A stretch of DNA of 40,085 nucleotides, taken from the NCBI GenBank assembly GCA_023399375.1, contig JAEWPX010000188.1:1-40085 (forward strand), read 5' to 3'. Positions 22,776 to 30,120 of this stretch are shown here, in pieces. The DNA is from Pseudomonadota bacterium (GTDB taxonomy: Bacteria > Desulfobacterota > Desulfovibrionia > Desulfovibrionales > Desulfovibrionaceae). The position numbers were made by a program, and so were the translations under genes. The notes beneath the pieces were generated by a model. The model saw only the letters and a list, made by a program, of their open reading frames with translations, had not been told where the DNA came from and did not search any database. The stretch's first letter is position 1. The number at the start of each line of letters is the position of its first letter.

Positions 22776-24590
22776 ATGACGATCAGACAGCGGGCGCTGC
22801 TCGTGGTGACGCTGGGGCCGCTTCTCACGGCGTTGGTTTGCTATTTCGTGGACATGCGTTTCATCACGGAATCCTACGACGCCGCCGTGTTGCAGGCCTC
22901 GCGCAGCGTGGTCTCCATGGCTTCCGCGGCCCGCTCCGAAATGGCCAGGAAGATGCACCTGGAAATCATCCGCCCCTTCGACCAGATCCCCCCGGACAAG
23001 CTCGTCGAAGCCGTGCCGGTCATCACGGCCATCAATATGGTCCGGGAGAAGGCCGCTGACCTCGGTTTTTCTTTTCGTGTGCCCAAGGAGCAGCCGCGCA
23101 ATCCACACAATGCCCCGACCCCCGAGGAGGCGCGCGTGCTGCGCGAGATGGCGGCAAAGAACCTGACGGAAATGGTCGTCAAGGACGCCGACCACATCCG
23201 TTATTACCAGGCCATCCGCCTGAGCAAGGAATGCCTCTACTGCCACGGCGACGCCAAGGGCGAACGCGACCCCGTGGGCGGCGTCAAGGAGGGCTGGAAG
23301 GAAGGGGAGCTGCACGGCGCGTTCGAGATCATCTCCTCCCTGGACGGGGCCAAGGCGCAAGCGCGGCAGGCCGCCATAGTCACCGGCGGCGTCACCCTCG
23401 GGGTGATCGTCCTGGTCGTTGGCCTCGCCTGGTGGCGGCTCCAGTCGGATGTGCTGACGCCGCTCGGGAACCTGCGCGTCTACGCCAAAGCCGTGGCCGG
23501 CGGCGATCTCGCCGCGATGCCGCGCGGGACCTTCGTCCAGGAGCTGGCGTCGGTCAAAAACGCCATCGCGGCCATGGTCACGGCGCTCAAGGACAAGATC
23601 CTGCTGGCCGACCGCAAGAGCGAGGAGGCGGACAAGGAGGCCGAAGCCGCCCGCCGCAGCGCCAGGATCGCCGAGGAAGCCATGCTGGCGGCCAAGCGGG
23701 CCAAGGCCGAGGGCATGCTCGAGGCCGCGGGCGAATTGCAGGGCATCGTCGCGGTGGTCAATTCCGCTTCCGGGGAACTCTCGGCCCAGGTGGAGAGCTC
23801 GAGCAACGGCGCGGCCGAGCAGGCCAAACGCCTGGAAAGCGCGGCCACGGCCATGGAAGAGATGAACGCCACGGTGCTCGAGGTTTCGAGGAACGCGGCC
23901 CAGGCCGCGAGCACCACGGACGCCGCCATGGAACGCGCCGCGGAAGGCTCCCGCGTCGTGGGCGAGGCCGTGGCCGGCATCAACCGGGTCAAGGAGCAGG
24001 CCCTGGCGCTCAAGACCGACATGGACGCCCTGGGGCGGCAGGCGCAGGCCACGGGCTATATCCTGTCGGTCATTTCCGACATCGCGGACCAGACCAACCT
24101 GCTCGCGCTCAACGCCGCCATCGAGGCTGCCCGGGCCGGGGAGGCCGGGCGCGGCTTCGCCGTGGTCGCGGACGAGGTCAGAAAGCTCGCGGAAAAGACC
24201 ATGGTCGCCACCAAGGAAGTGGACGCGGCCATCACCGGCATCCAGGACGGGGCGAAAAAGAACATGGGCAACGTGGATCAGGCCGCCTCCGCCATCGAGG
24301 AGGCCACGGTCCTGTCACGGCAGTCCGGCGAGGCCCTGGCCGCGATCGTGGAGCTGATCCAGGCCGCGGCCGGTCAGGTGCGCGCCATCGCCACCGCTGC
24401 CGAGGAACAGTCCGCGACCAGCGAAGAGATCAACCACACCGTGGATGACATCACCCGCATCGCCGCGGCCACCTCCGACGCCATGCGCCAGTCGGCCATC
24501 GCCATAGACGAGCTGGCCGGCCAGATCGGCGGCATCCGGCGGCTGATCGACGCGATGCGGCGCGACAACCAGGGCGCGGCATCGGAGTAA
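22776..24590 (+). CDS. Heme-c methyl-accepting chemotaxis protein (DcrA-like, DUF3365 sensor)
   Basis: A 604-residue chemoreceptor. A first membrane helix (residues 7-25) is followed by a periplasmic domain of about 175 residues. Near its end IRYYQAIRLSKECLYCHGD contains a CxxCH heme-c site (C153, C156, H157). This is the Tll0287-like DUF3365 sensor, and it recalls DcrA of Desulfovibrio vulgaris, a heme-c chemoreceptor proposed to sense oxygen or redox state. A second helix (200-220), HAMP region and long coiled coil follow. The signalling tip is DIADQTNLLALNAAIEAA, about residues 435-452, then AGRGFAVVADEVRKLAEKT. ATG 22776 has GGGGGG 5 nt upstream; a longer frame lacks this. No che genes adjoin it. 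The ligand is inferred from the family. Confidence 0.93.
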   Translation: MTIRQRALLVVTLGPLLTALVCYFVDMRFITESYDAAVLQASRSVVSMASAARSEMARKMHLEIIRPFDQIPPDKLVEAVPVITAINMVREKAADLGFSFRVPKEQPRNPHNAPTPEEARVLREMAAKNLTEMVVKDADHIRYYQAIRLSKECLYCHGDAKGERDPVGGVKEGWKEGELHGAFEIISSLDGAKAQARQAAIVTGGVTLGVIVLVVGLAWWRLQSDVLTPLGNLRVYAKAVAGGDLAAMPRGTFVQELASVKNAIAAMVTALKDKILLADRKSEEADKEAEAARRSARIAEEAMLAAKRAKAEGMLEAAGELQGIVAVVNSASGELSAQVESSSNGAAEQAKRLESAATAMEEMNATVLEVSRNAAQAASTTDAAMERAAEGSRVVGEAVAGINRVKEQALALKTDMDALGRQAQATGYILSVISDIADQTNLLALNAAIEAARAGEAGRGFAVVADEVRKLAEKTMVATKEVDAAITGIQDGAKKNMGNVDQAASAIEEATVLSRQSGEALAAIVELIQAAAGQVRAIATAAEEQSATSEEINHTVDDITRIAAATSDAMRQSAIAIDELAGQIGGIRRLIDAMRRDNQGAASE

Positions 24591-24635
24591 CGGCGCGGGA
24601 CGCGGCGGGAGGGCGCGCCCCTGCGACGCGGCGGC

Positions 24636-25073
24636 TCACTCCCCGTCGTCGTGGCGGACGGCGCGTTGGCGCTTGACCGCGCCTCGCTGGCGTTTGCCTT
24701 CCAGGCGGCGCAGTTTCGACGCCAGGGTGGCGCGGGTCTTGCGCCGGGGCGTGCGCGGCGTGAGCGCCTCGCGCACAAGCGCCGCGAAGCGTTCCACGGC
24801 GAGTTCCTTGTTGGCGGACTGGCTGCGCGTGGACTGGGAAACGATGCGCAGCACGCCGTCCTTGCCGATGCGCCCGGCGAGCGCCGCGCGCAGGCGCGTC
24901 TTTTGCACCTCGGTCAGGCTCGGCGAACCGTCGAGGTCGAAAAGCAACGTCACCTTGGTGCTCACCTTGTTGACGTGCTGCCCGCCCGGACCGCCGGCCG
25001 TGGTGGCGGTGAAGCGCAGCTCGTCCAGAAGGACGGCGACGCCGGGGAGGATGTAGAGCGTGGGTGCGTCCAT
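24636..25073 (-). CDS. arfB: Alternative ribosome-rescue factor ArfB (GGQ peptidyl-tRNA hydrolase)
   Basis: A 145-residue release-factor-like hydrolase. The catalytic motif GGPGGQHVNKVSTKV contains GGQ at residues 30-32. The C-terminus is a long basic tail (RRLEGKRQRGAVKRQ) that in ArfB/YaeJ enters the empty mRNA channel of stalled ribosomes. It releases the nascent chain from non-stop complexes in the cytoplasm. Length and both ends match the family. The ATG at 25073 is 12 bp downstream of nrdG, so it is probably the last gene of the nrdD operon. The link with deoxynucleotide synthesis is not obvious; it may simply be carried along by the transcript. It converges with the chemoreceptor gene, 45 bp apart, where no clean terminator is seen. 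Confidence 0.92.
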   Translation of the reverse strand: MDAPTLYILPGVAVLLDELRFTATTAGGPGGQHVNKVSTKVTLLFDLDGSPSLTEVQKTRLRAALAGRIGKDGVLRIVSQSTRSQSANKELAVERFAALVREALTPRTPRRKTRATLASKLRRLEGKRQRGAVKRQRAVRHDDGE

Positions 25074-25085
25074 GGCAACCTGCCG

Positions 25086-25784
25086 TCAGGAGCGGGTGGT
25101 GATGGTCAGGCGCGGCGCGGCGGCCTGGAGCCGGGAGACGAGGTCCGGCGGAAAGGCGGTGACGCCTGCGGCGGCAAGGGTCTCGTCGGCGCAGCCGTCG
25201 GGCCGGAAGGCCTGGATGACCCAGCGGTCGGCCCCGGCAGCGGCCAGTTCCCGGGCCAGGGACACAAGCTCGTCGGTATCGAGCAGGCCGGGATGCCAAG
25301 TGGTGCGCGCCTCGAAGGGGATGGCGCGGGAAAGCAGCAGGGCGAGGCTCGAAAAAGCCGCCTCGCCGCCGCCCGTGCGGCCGGTGATGCGGTCGTAGGC
25401 CGCGCGCGGGGCCTTCACGTCGAGCCCCACCCAATCGCACAAGGGCAGCACAGCGGCCAGGGCGTCGGGGAACATGCCCGTAGTGTGCAGGCCCGTCTTG
25501 AAGCCGCGCTCCCGCACGGCGGCGAGCATTGCGGCGAGGCCTTCCTGGAGCGTGGGTTCGCCGCCGGAGAAGACCACGGCGTCGAGCAGGCCGCGGCGGC
25601 TTTCCAGCCAGGAAAGCACCGAGGCCGCATCGCGCTCGCCTTCCCCGCCGATCTTGCGCAGCGGTTCGTTGTGGCAGTAGGGGCAGCCCCAGGGACAGCC
25701 CTGGCAGTAGATGACCGCTGCCAGGGCGTCCGGGAAATCGAGGCTCGAAAGCGGCGTCACGCCGCCGATAGTCAGTCCGTCCAT
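25086..25784 (-). CDS. nrdG: Anaerobic RNR activating enzyme (radical SAM, NrdG-like)
   Basis: A 232-residue radical SAM activase that installs the glycyl radical on NrdD. The cluster motif is CPWGCPYC (C30, C34, C37), preceded by an extra cysteine at 27. SGGEPTLQEG is the GGE motif, and GLDVKAPRAAYDRITG is typical of this activase type. It is longer than E. coli NrdG (154 residues) and of the longer activase type found beside nrdD in many anaerobes. The ATG at 25784 has AAAGG about 9 nt upstream. It follows the DUF6506-like gene by 113 bp, a gap with a triple GC-rich repeat, and precedes arfB by 12 bp. Pairing with NrdD encoded in the same operon is firm by context. Confidence 0.93.
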   Translation of the reverse strand: MDGLTIGGVTPLSSLDFPDALAAVIYCQGCPWGCPYCHNEPLRKIGGEGERDAASVLSWLESRRGLLDAVVFSGGEPTLQEGLAAMLAAVRERGFKTGLHTTGMFPDALAAVLPLCDWVGLDVKAPRAAYDRITGRTGGGEAAFSSLALLLSRAIPFEARTTWHPGLLDTDELVSLARELAAAGADRWVIQAFRPDGCADETLAAAGVTAFPPDLVSRLQAAAPRLTITTRS

Positions 25785-25803
25785 ACGGGGGAACCTTTGC
25801 GGT

Positions 25804-25829
25804 CCTTGGGGCCCTTGGGGCCCTTGGGG
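25804..25829. repeat. Three tandem CCTTGGGGC units
   Basis: Three head-to-tail 9-nt units, CCTTGGGGC, between the DUF6506-like and nrdG genes. With a further G-run at 25786-25790 the plus strand has four runs of four or more G, so it could form a G-quadruplex; GGGGCCC pairs could also fold. In one frame it would encode repeated Pro-Gln-Gly, but no start serves that frame. Confidence 0.7.
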
Positions 25830-25897
25830 GAAGTCATGTCCCCTGTGGCCCGCCCATAGCGTCGGCGTCAAGGGGCGCTGCCGGCCGCGCTGGTCCG

Positions 25898-26206
25898 CTA
25901 GGCGAACAGCGCGTCGCCGCTTGCGCCGCCAAGGCCCGGGTGAACGTCGAAGCGCACCACGCCCACGGGCACCGGAACCGCCGCCGCGACCATGGCCGCG
26001 CCTGCGTGGCCGAACCCTCCGCACAGTTCGATGGCGGCGATGCCTTCGTTGGCCACCACATCCTTGGCCACGGCCACCGCCTGTGCGTAGTCGCCGACGC
26101 CCACGGTCAGCAGATGGACCTTGGGCGTCTTTACCCAGACCCGTTCCAGGCCGGGGCCGGCCTCGGGGGCCACGAAAATGAAAGCCGCCTTGAGCACCTG
26201 TTCCAT
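25898..26206 (-). CDS. DUF6506-like small protein in the nrdD-nrdG operon
   Basis: A 102-residue cytoplasmic protein. It begins MEQVLKAAFIFVAPEAGPG, continues with a strand-helix unit (HLLTVGVGDYAQAVAVAKDV), then IAAIELCGGFGHAGAAMVAAA and the end VPVGVVRFDVHPG. The ELCGGFGH and VGVVRFDVHPG motifs are what I recall of the DUF6506 family; function unknown. The alternating strands and helices suggest a small alpha/beta fold with a glycine-rich loop that could bind a phosphate or nucleotide, but this is only inference. The ATG at 26206 has AGGAG 7 nt upstream. It lies 11 bp downstream of nrdD and 113 bp upstream of nrdG, inside the riboswitch-controlled unit. Confidence 0.82.
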   Translation of the reverse strand: MEQVLKAAFIFVAPEAGPGLERVWVKTPKVHLLTVGVGDYAQAVAVAKDVVANEGIAAIELCGGFGHAGAAMVAAAVPVPVGVVRFDVHPGLGGASGDALFA

Positions 26207-26217
26207 GGCGTCGCTCC

Positions 26218-28434
26218 TTACACGGCGTCGGCGCTCGCGCCGGAGGCGAGGCCGATCGGTTCGTTGAAGCAGACCCGCTCTTCGTATTCGCCCTGCTTGC
26301 CGGTGTTGAACGCCGATTTGGGCCGGTAGTAGCCCATGACGCGCGTCCAGATCTCGCAGGGCTGCTTGCGGCCTTCGGCGGCGCAGTGCGGACAGGTCTG
26401 CTGCTCGCCAACGAGGTAGCCGTGGACGTCGCAGATGGAAAACGTCGGCGTCACGGTCACGTAGGGCAGGGCGAAGCGGGACAGGGAACGGCGCACGAGG
26501 CTCTTGCAGGCCTCGGCGCTGGTAATGCGCTCGCCCATGTAGAGGTGGAGCACCGTGCCGCCGGTGTACTTGCGCTGGAGCTCCTCCTGGCGGGTGAGCG
26601 CCTCGAACGGGTCGTCGGTGAAGCCGACGGGCAGTTGCGACGAGTTGGTGTAATACGGTTTGTCGTCCGTTCCGGCCTGCAGAATGTCGGGGAACCGTTT
26701 GCGGTCCTCGCGGGCGAAACGGTAGGTGGTGCCCTCTGCCGGGGTGGCTTCCAGGTTGTAGAGGTGGCCGGTCTGCTCCTGGAACTCGGTCATGCGCTCG
26801 CGCACGTGGTCGAGGAGCGTAACGGCCAGGGCGTGGCCTTCGGGCGTGGTGATGTCGTGCGCGCCGGCGGTGTAGTTGCGCACCATTTCGTTGATGCCGT
26901 TGACGCCGATGGTCGAGAAGTGGTTGCGCAGGGTGCCGAGGTAGCGCTTGGTGTAGGGGAAAAGCCCGGCGTCCATGCGGCGGGTGATCTCCTTGCGCTT
27001 GATCTCGAGGCTCGTGCGCGCGATGCCGAGCAGGGCGTCGAGGCGGGAGACCAGGCCGTCCCAGTCGCCGCGGTGGAGGTAGCCCAGGCGCGCGCAGTTG
27101 ATGGTGACCACGCCCACGGACCCGGTCTGCTCGGCGCTGCCGAAAAGCCCGTTGCCGCGCTTGAGCAGCTCGCGCAGGTCGAGCTGGAGCCGGCAGCACA
27201 TGGAGCGCACCATGCCGGGCTCGAGGTCGGAATTGACGAAATTCTGGAAGTACGGAAGCCCGTACTTGGCCGTCATCTCGAACAGGATCTCCACGTTGGG
27301 CGATTCCCAGGGGAAATCCTTGGTGATGTTGTAGGTGGGGATGGGGAAGGTGAAAACGCGCCCCTTGGCGTCGCCGGCGGTCATGACCTCGATGTAGGCG
27401 CGGTTGATCATGTCCATCTCGGCTTGCAGGTCGCCGTAGGTGAAGGGCATCTCCTCGCCGCCGATGAGCGGGTGCTGGGTCGCGAGGTCCTCGGGGCAGG
27501 TCCAGTCGAAGGTCAGGTTGGTAAAGGGCGTCTGCGTGCCCCAGCGCGAGGGGACGTTCAGGTTGTAGATCAGTTCCTGTATGGATTGGCGCACTTCTTC
27601 GTAGGACAGGTTGTCCTTGCGCAGGAAGGGGGCCATGTAGGTGTCGAAGCTCGAAAAAGCCTGCGCGCCGGCCCATTCGTTCTGCAACGTGCCCAGGAAA
27701 TTGACGATCTGCCCGACGGCGCTCGAGAGGTGCTTGGGCGGTCTGGCCTCGACCTTGCCGGGCACGCCGTTGAGGCCCTCCTGCAACAGCATCTTGAGGG
27801 ACCAGCCGGCGCAGTAGCCGGAGAGCATGTCCAGGTCGTGGATGTGCAGGTCGCCTTCGCGGTGGGCCGCGCCGACTTCCGGCGGGTAGACGTGGGAGAG
27901 CCAGTAGTTGGCCGTGACCTTGCCCGAGACGTTGAGGATGAGCCCGCCCAGCGAATAGCCCTGGTTGGCGTTGGCCGCGACGCGCCAGTCCTGTCGGTCG
28001 AGGTATTCATTGATGGAGGCGGCCACGTCCACCACGGTCTTCTTGTCCTGTCGCAGGCGGGCGCGCTGCTCGCGGTAGACGGAGTAGGCGCGCATGGTGC
28101 GGAAGTGGTTGGCGGAAATGAGCGCCTGTTCGACCACGTCCTGGATGCGTTCGATGTCGGGGATCTGGCCGACGAAACGGTGAGCCAGGACCTTGACCAC
28201 CTGCGCGGTAAGGAGCCTCGCCTCGTCGTCGCCGAAGTCGCCCGTGGCCGCGCCGGCGCGGCGGATGGCGGAGTGGATCTTGTCCGCGTCGAAGGTGACG
28301 ATCTGTCCGTCGCGCTTGCGGATGCGCGCCGGAACGGCGGCCACGGCCGGACGTTTTTCCTGTGAATTGTCGAAATCGGTCTCGGGACGCACGACAGCGA
28401 CGGCAAGGTTGCCGTTTTCGGACGGCGAAAGCAT
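26218..28434 (-). CDS. nrdD: Anaerobic (class III) ribonucleoside-triphosphate reductase
   Basis: A 738-residue glycyl-radical enzyme that reduces ribonucleoside triphosphates without oxygen or B12. An N-terminal ATP-cone is visible from about residue 36 to 128 (RIRKRDGQIVTFDADKI through REQRARLR), so dATP/ATP control is likely. Cysteines C413-C414 in VRSMCCRLQLD are the likely thiyl site. Near the C-terminus C668, C681, C684 and C693 (CDVHGY, CPHC, QPCE) form the structural zinc site. RVMGYYRP at 698-705 carries the glycyl radical residue, G701. The real start is the ATG at 28434 (GGGAG 9 nt upstream); an upstream in-frame extension would run into the cobalamin riboswitch. It is first in an operon with a DUF6506-like gene, nrdG and arfB. 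Confidence 0.96.
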   Translation of the reverse strand: MLSPSENGNLAVAVVRPETDFDNSQEKRPAVAAVPARIRKRDGQIVTFDADKIHSAIRRAGAATGDFGDDEARLLTAQVVKVLAHRFVGQIPDIERIQDVVEQALISANHFRTMRAYSVYREQRARLRQDKKTVVDVAASINEYLDRQDWRVAANANQGYSLGGLILNVSGKVTANYWLSHVYPPEVGAAHREGDLHIHDLDMLSGYCAGWSLKMLLQEGLNGVPGKVEARPPKHLSSAVGQIVNFLGTLQNEWAGAQAFSSFDTYMAPFLRKDNLSYEEVRQSIQELIYNLNVPSRWGTQTPFTNLTFDWTCPEDLATQHPLIGGEEMPFTYGDLQAEMDMINRAYIEVMTAGDAKGRVFTFPIPTYNITKDFPWESPNVEILFEMTAKYGLPYFQNFVNSDLEPGMVRSMCCRLQLDLRELLKRGNGLFGSAEQTGSVGVVTINCARLGYLHRGDWDGLVSRLDALLGIARTSLEIKRKEITRRMDAGLFPYTKRYLGTLRNHFSTIGVNGINEMVRNYTAGAHDITTPEGHALAVTLLDHVRERMTEFQEQTGHLYNLEATPAEGTTYRFAREDRKRFPDILQAGTDDKPYYTNSSQLPVGFTDDPFEALTRQEELQRKYTGGTVLHLYMGERITSAEACKSLVRRSLSRFALPYVTVTPTFSICDVHGYLVGEQQTCPHCAAEGRKQPCEIWTRVMGYYRPKSAFNTGKQGEYEERVCFNEPIGLASGASADAV

Positions 28435-28553
28435 GGACTGTCTCTCCCTGTTCGGAAATGGCGCGAGCGCGCCGTTGACGGATGCGGGGGCCGCACGGCG
28501 CGCCTCCTGCGCCGTTGCGGCCGGGTCACCCTCCCGCGAGGCACCCTTGACGC

Positions 28554-28572
28554 CGCCGGCTTGCGGCCGGCG
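28554..28572 (-). promoter_or_regulatory. Hairpin just after the riboswitch aptamer
   Basis: A 7-bp inverted repeat, CGCCGGC / GCCGGCG, with a 5-nt loop (CGCAA on the RNA), directly after the aptamer's closing stem. It is the natural candidate for the expression platform. No T-run follows, so it is not a classic terminator, and it is about 120 nt from the nrdD start codon. Confidence 0.5.
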
Positions 28573-28573
28573 G

Positions 28574-28769
28574 GCACTGGCAGGTCTTCGGGCTCGCGAA
28601 CGGTCCGGCGACATTCGCCGGCGGCCTACTGCCCGCCGCTTCCCAGGCATGCGCCCAGTGCTTCATGGCGGGGGTCGTTTTCGCTTACCGCTGCGGGGCA
28701 GCTCCGGAATCGCACCGGATTCCCTCTTGCCGTTCTCCCGCTCCTCCCGATGCGGGTAAACACCAGCGC
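28574..28769 (-). ncRNA. Cobalamin (B12) riboswitch aptamer upstream of nrdD
   Basis: Read on the minus strand, the leader shows cobalamin-element landmarks in order. A closing stem 5' arm GCGCTGG (28769-28763) pairs with CCAGTGC (28580-28574), with one G-U. GGGAATCCGGTGCGATTCCGG follows, with GCTGCCCCGCAGCGGTAAGC next (the GCTGCCCCCGC-like core). Finally comes the B12 box end, GAGCCCGAAGACCTGCC. Bound adenosylcobalamin normally lowers expression of the gene downstream. Here that is nrdD, whose start is 140 nt beyond the aptamer. Conserved blocks and spacing make the identification strong; the class of ligand and the mechanism are inferred. Confidence 0.93.
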
Positions 28770-28775
28770 AGTCAG

Positions 28776-28806
28776 AATGTATGGGAGAACCACGGCGGGG
28801 TGTCAA
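28776..28806 (-). promoter_or_regulatory. Promoter for the nrdD operon
   Basis: On the minus strand TTGACA (28806-28801) is a perfect -35 box. A spacer of 17 nt leads to CATACA (28783-28778), or 19 nt to TACATT (28781-28776), as the -10. Initiation about 7 nt later falls at or just before the first base of the riboswitch aptamer, which agrees with a leader starting with the closing stem. Confidence 0.7.
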
Positions 28807-29133
28807 CGACGGGTTCTCGGGGAATACGGATGCGCGACTTGAAGCGGGAAATTCAGTGCCGGGAAGGTGTTGAAGGCATTTGGAACACGCTGTCGCTTTC
28901 TCGCCTGCCTGTGGAACATCCTGATAAAATTAAAAAACTAATTCTATCCTATTTGTCCGATAAAATTTTACGCCAACCTTCCGGAATTTTTCCGTCAAGC
29001 CCCCGAAACCAAAAATCCGCCCGCTCCCGTCCAAACCTTCGCGGCCCCCTCACCCCCCATTCGGGAGGTCCAGGAGGGGCCGCCGCCCCTCCTGGCCGCC
29101 GGAGGCATCTTCTCTTCCTTCTTCCCCTCTTCT
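28807..29133. other. Intergenic region between nrdD promoter and the liv unit
   Basis: 327 bp without a gene. At 28920-28980 it is AT-rich (an AAAATTAAAAAACTAATTCTAT run and a TAAAATTTTA palindrome), a plausible upstream element or regulator site for nrdD. From 29040 it turns GC- and pyrimidine-rich around the hairpin listed at 29070-29095. I recognised no HcpR, FNR or NrdR site. Confidence 0.45.
29070..29095 (-). terminator. Hairpin at the end of the liv operon
   Basis: A perfect 11-bp inverted repeat (CCAGGAGGGGC / GCCCCTCCTGG) with a 4-nt loop, 38 bp past the last liv-operon stop. No T-run follows on the minus strand. The type of sequence (a GC hairpin flanked by GGCCGCCGGAGGC and a pyrimidine tract) resembles end-of-operon repeats I associate with Desulfovibrio-like genomes, but that is an impression. 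Confidence 0.6.
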
Positions 29134-29412
29134 CTACTTGTAATCCTTGTCCGCCGCCTTCACGGCCTGCACAAGGTGCATGAAGTCGACGCCGGCCTGG
29201 TGCATGTGCGTGTAGTGCTCGGCGTAGTCGATATCGATGCCGGACATGGACTGGGCGACGCGGATGTCGTCGAGGAAGCGGGCAAGGGCGGCGGGTTCGG
29301 GGCTGTCGCCAAACTGGCGAGCGATGGCGTCGAGGAGCAGCGTGCGGATCGCATCGACCTTTTCCGGGCGCAGCCGGGCCAGGATGGCGTCGAGGGCGGG
29401 GTTATTGTCCAA
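29134..29412 (-). CDS. Small helical protein at the end of the liv operon
   Basis: A 92-residue protein that I do not recognise. It is predicted to be all-helical and cytoplasmic: NPALDAILARLRPEKVDAIR, a middle helix (AALARFLDDIRVAQSM) and a final helix with HMHQAGVDFMHLVQAVKAA. There is no signal peptide or metal motif. The start is a TTG at 29412, which overlaps the livF stop by 11 bp, with AAGG 6 nt upstream; no ATG gives a longer likely product. The overlap says it is translated with livF, so it may be an accessory or regulator of the transporter. The alternative is an unrelated small gene carried at the operon end. Confidence 0.68.
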   Translation of the reverse strand: MDNNPALDAILARLRPEKVDAIRTLLLDAIARQFGDSPEPAALARFLDDIRVAQSMSGIDIDYAEHYTHMHQAGVDFMHLVQAVKAADKDYK

Positions 29413-30118
29413 GGTAGGCCTTCTTGATGTCGGTGTTTTCGCGCATGCGCTCGGCCGAGTCCTCCATGACCACGGTCCCGGTCTCGAGAACGTAGGCCCG
29501 GTCGGCGAGCTTGAGCGCGATGTTGGCGTTTTGTTCCACGAGGAGGATGGTCATGCCGCGCTCCTCGTTGACGTTTTTGATGATGCGGAAGATGTGCTGC
29601 GAGATCATGGGCGAAAGCCCCAGCGACGGCTCGTCGAGGAGCAGCATTTTCGGGCGGCTCATGAGCGCCCGGGCGATGGCGAGCATCTGCTGCTCGCCGC
29701 CGGAAAGCGTGCCGCCGTGCTGCTTGCGCCGCTCGAAGAGCACCGGGAAAAGCCGGAAGACCATGCCGAGGTCGGCTTCGATCTCGTCGGCGTCGCGGCG
29801 GAAAAATGCGCCCATGTCCAGGTTCTCGCGCACGGTCAGGCGCGGAAAGATGCGCCGGCCCTCGGGCACCTGGCAAAGCCCGCGCTCGGGCAGCAGGTCC
29901 GCGCGCGTGTCGCGGATCGACTCGCCCATGTAGCGCACGTCGCCGGCGCTGGCCCTGACGATGCCGCAGATGGTCATGAGCGTGGTGGACTTGCCCGCGC
30001 CGTTGGCGCCGATGATGGTGACGATCTCGCCTTCGTCCACATGCAGGGACACGTCGCGCAGGGCCTGGATACGGCCGTAGTGGGCGCACACGCCCGAAAG
30101 TTCGAGGATGGCGGCCAC
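29402..30118 (-). CDS. livF: Branched-chain amino-acid ABC transporter ATPase LivF
   Basis: A 238-residue ABC ATPase. Walker A is GANGAGKS (residues 37-44), the signature is LSGGEQQML (138-146) and Walker B is LLLDEPSLG (159-167). EIVTIIGANGAGKST, VPEGRRIFPRLTVRENL and LLVEQNANIALKLADRAYVLETG are the standard LivF blocks. It hydrolyses ATP on the cytoplasmic face with LivG to power LivHM. The GTG at 30118 follows GGAG by 5 nt and lies 2 bp after the livM stop, so translation is coupled. The chain has the usual length and no missing motif. Confidence 0.96.
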   Translation of the reverse strand: MAAILELSGVCAHYGRIQALRDVSLHVDEGEIVTIIGANGAGKSTTLMTICGIVRASAGDVRYMGESIRDTRADLLPERGLCQVPEGRRIFPRLTVRENLDMGAFFRRDADEIEADLGMVFRLFPVLFERRKQHGGTLSGGEQQMLAIARALMSRPKMLLLDEPSLGLSPMISQHIFRIIKNVNEERGMTILLVEQNANIALKLADRAYVLETGTVVMEDSAERMRENTDIKKAYLGQ

Positions 30119-30120
30119 GG

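Noticed and set aside
26218..26300. Apparent loss of the glycyl-radical glycine in NrdD (RVCFNE near the C-terminus)
   Set aside because: The true site is RVMGYYRP about 20 residues earlier, as in the NrdD type that ends with a longer tail, so the glycine (G701) is present.
25804..26411. Collagen-like Pro-Gln-Gly extension of the NrdG frame
   Set aside because: No start codon with a ribosome-binding site serves it, it overlaps the DUF6506-like gene, and NrdG starts normally at 25784.
28435..28650. Upstream extension of the nrdD frame, adding about 72 residues
   Set aside because: It runs into the cobalamin riboswitch, has Arg/Ala-rich shadow composition, and the ATG at 28434 has a good ribosome-binding site and family-like N-terminus.
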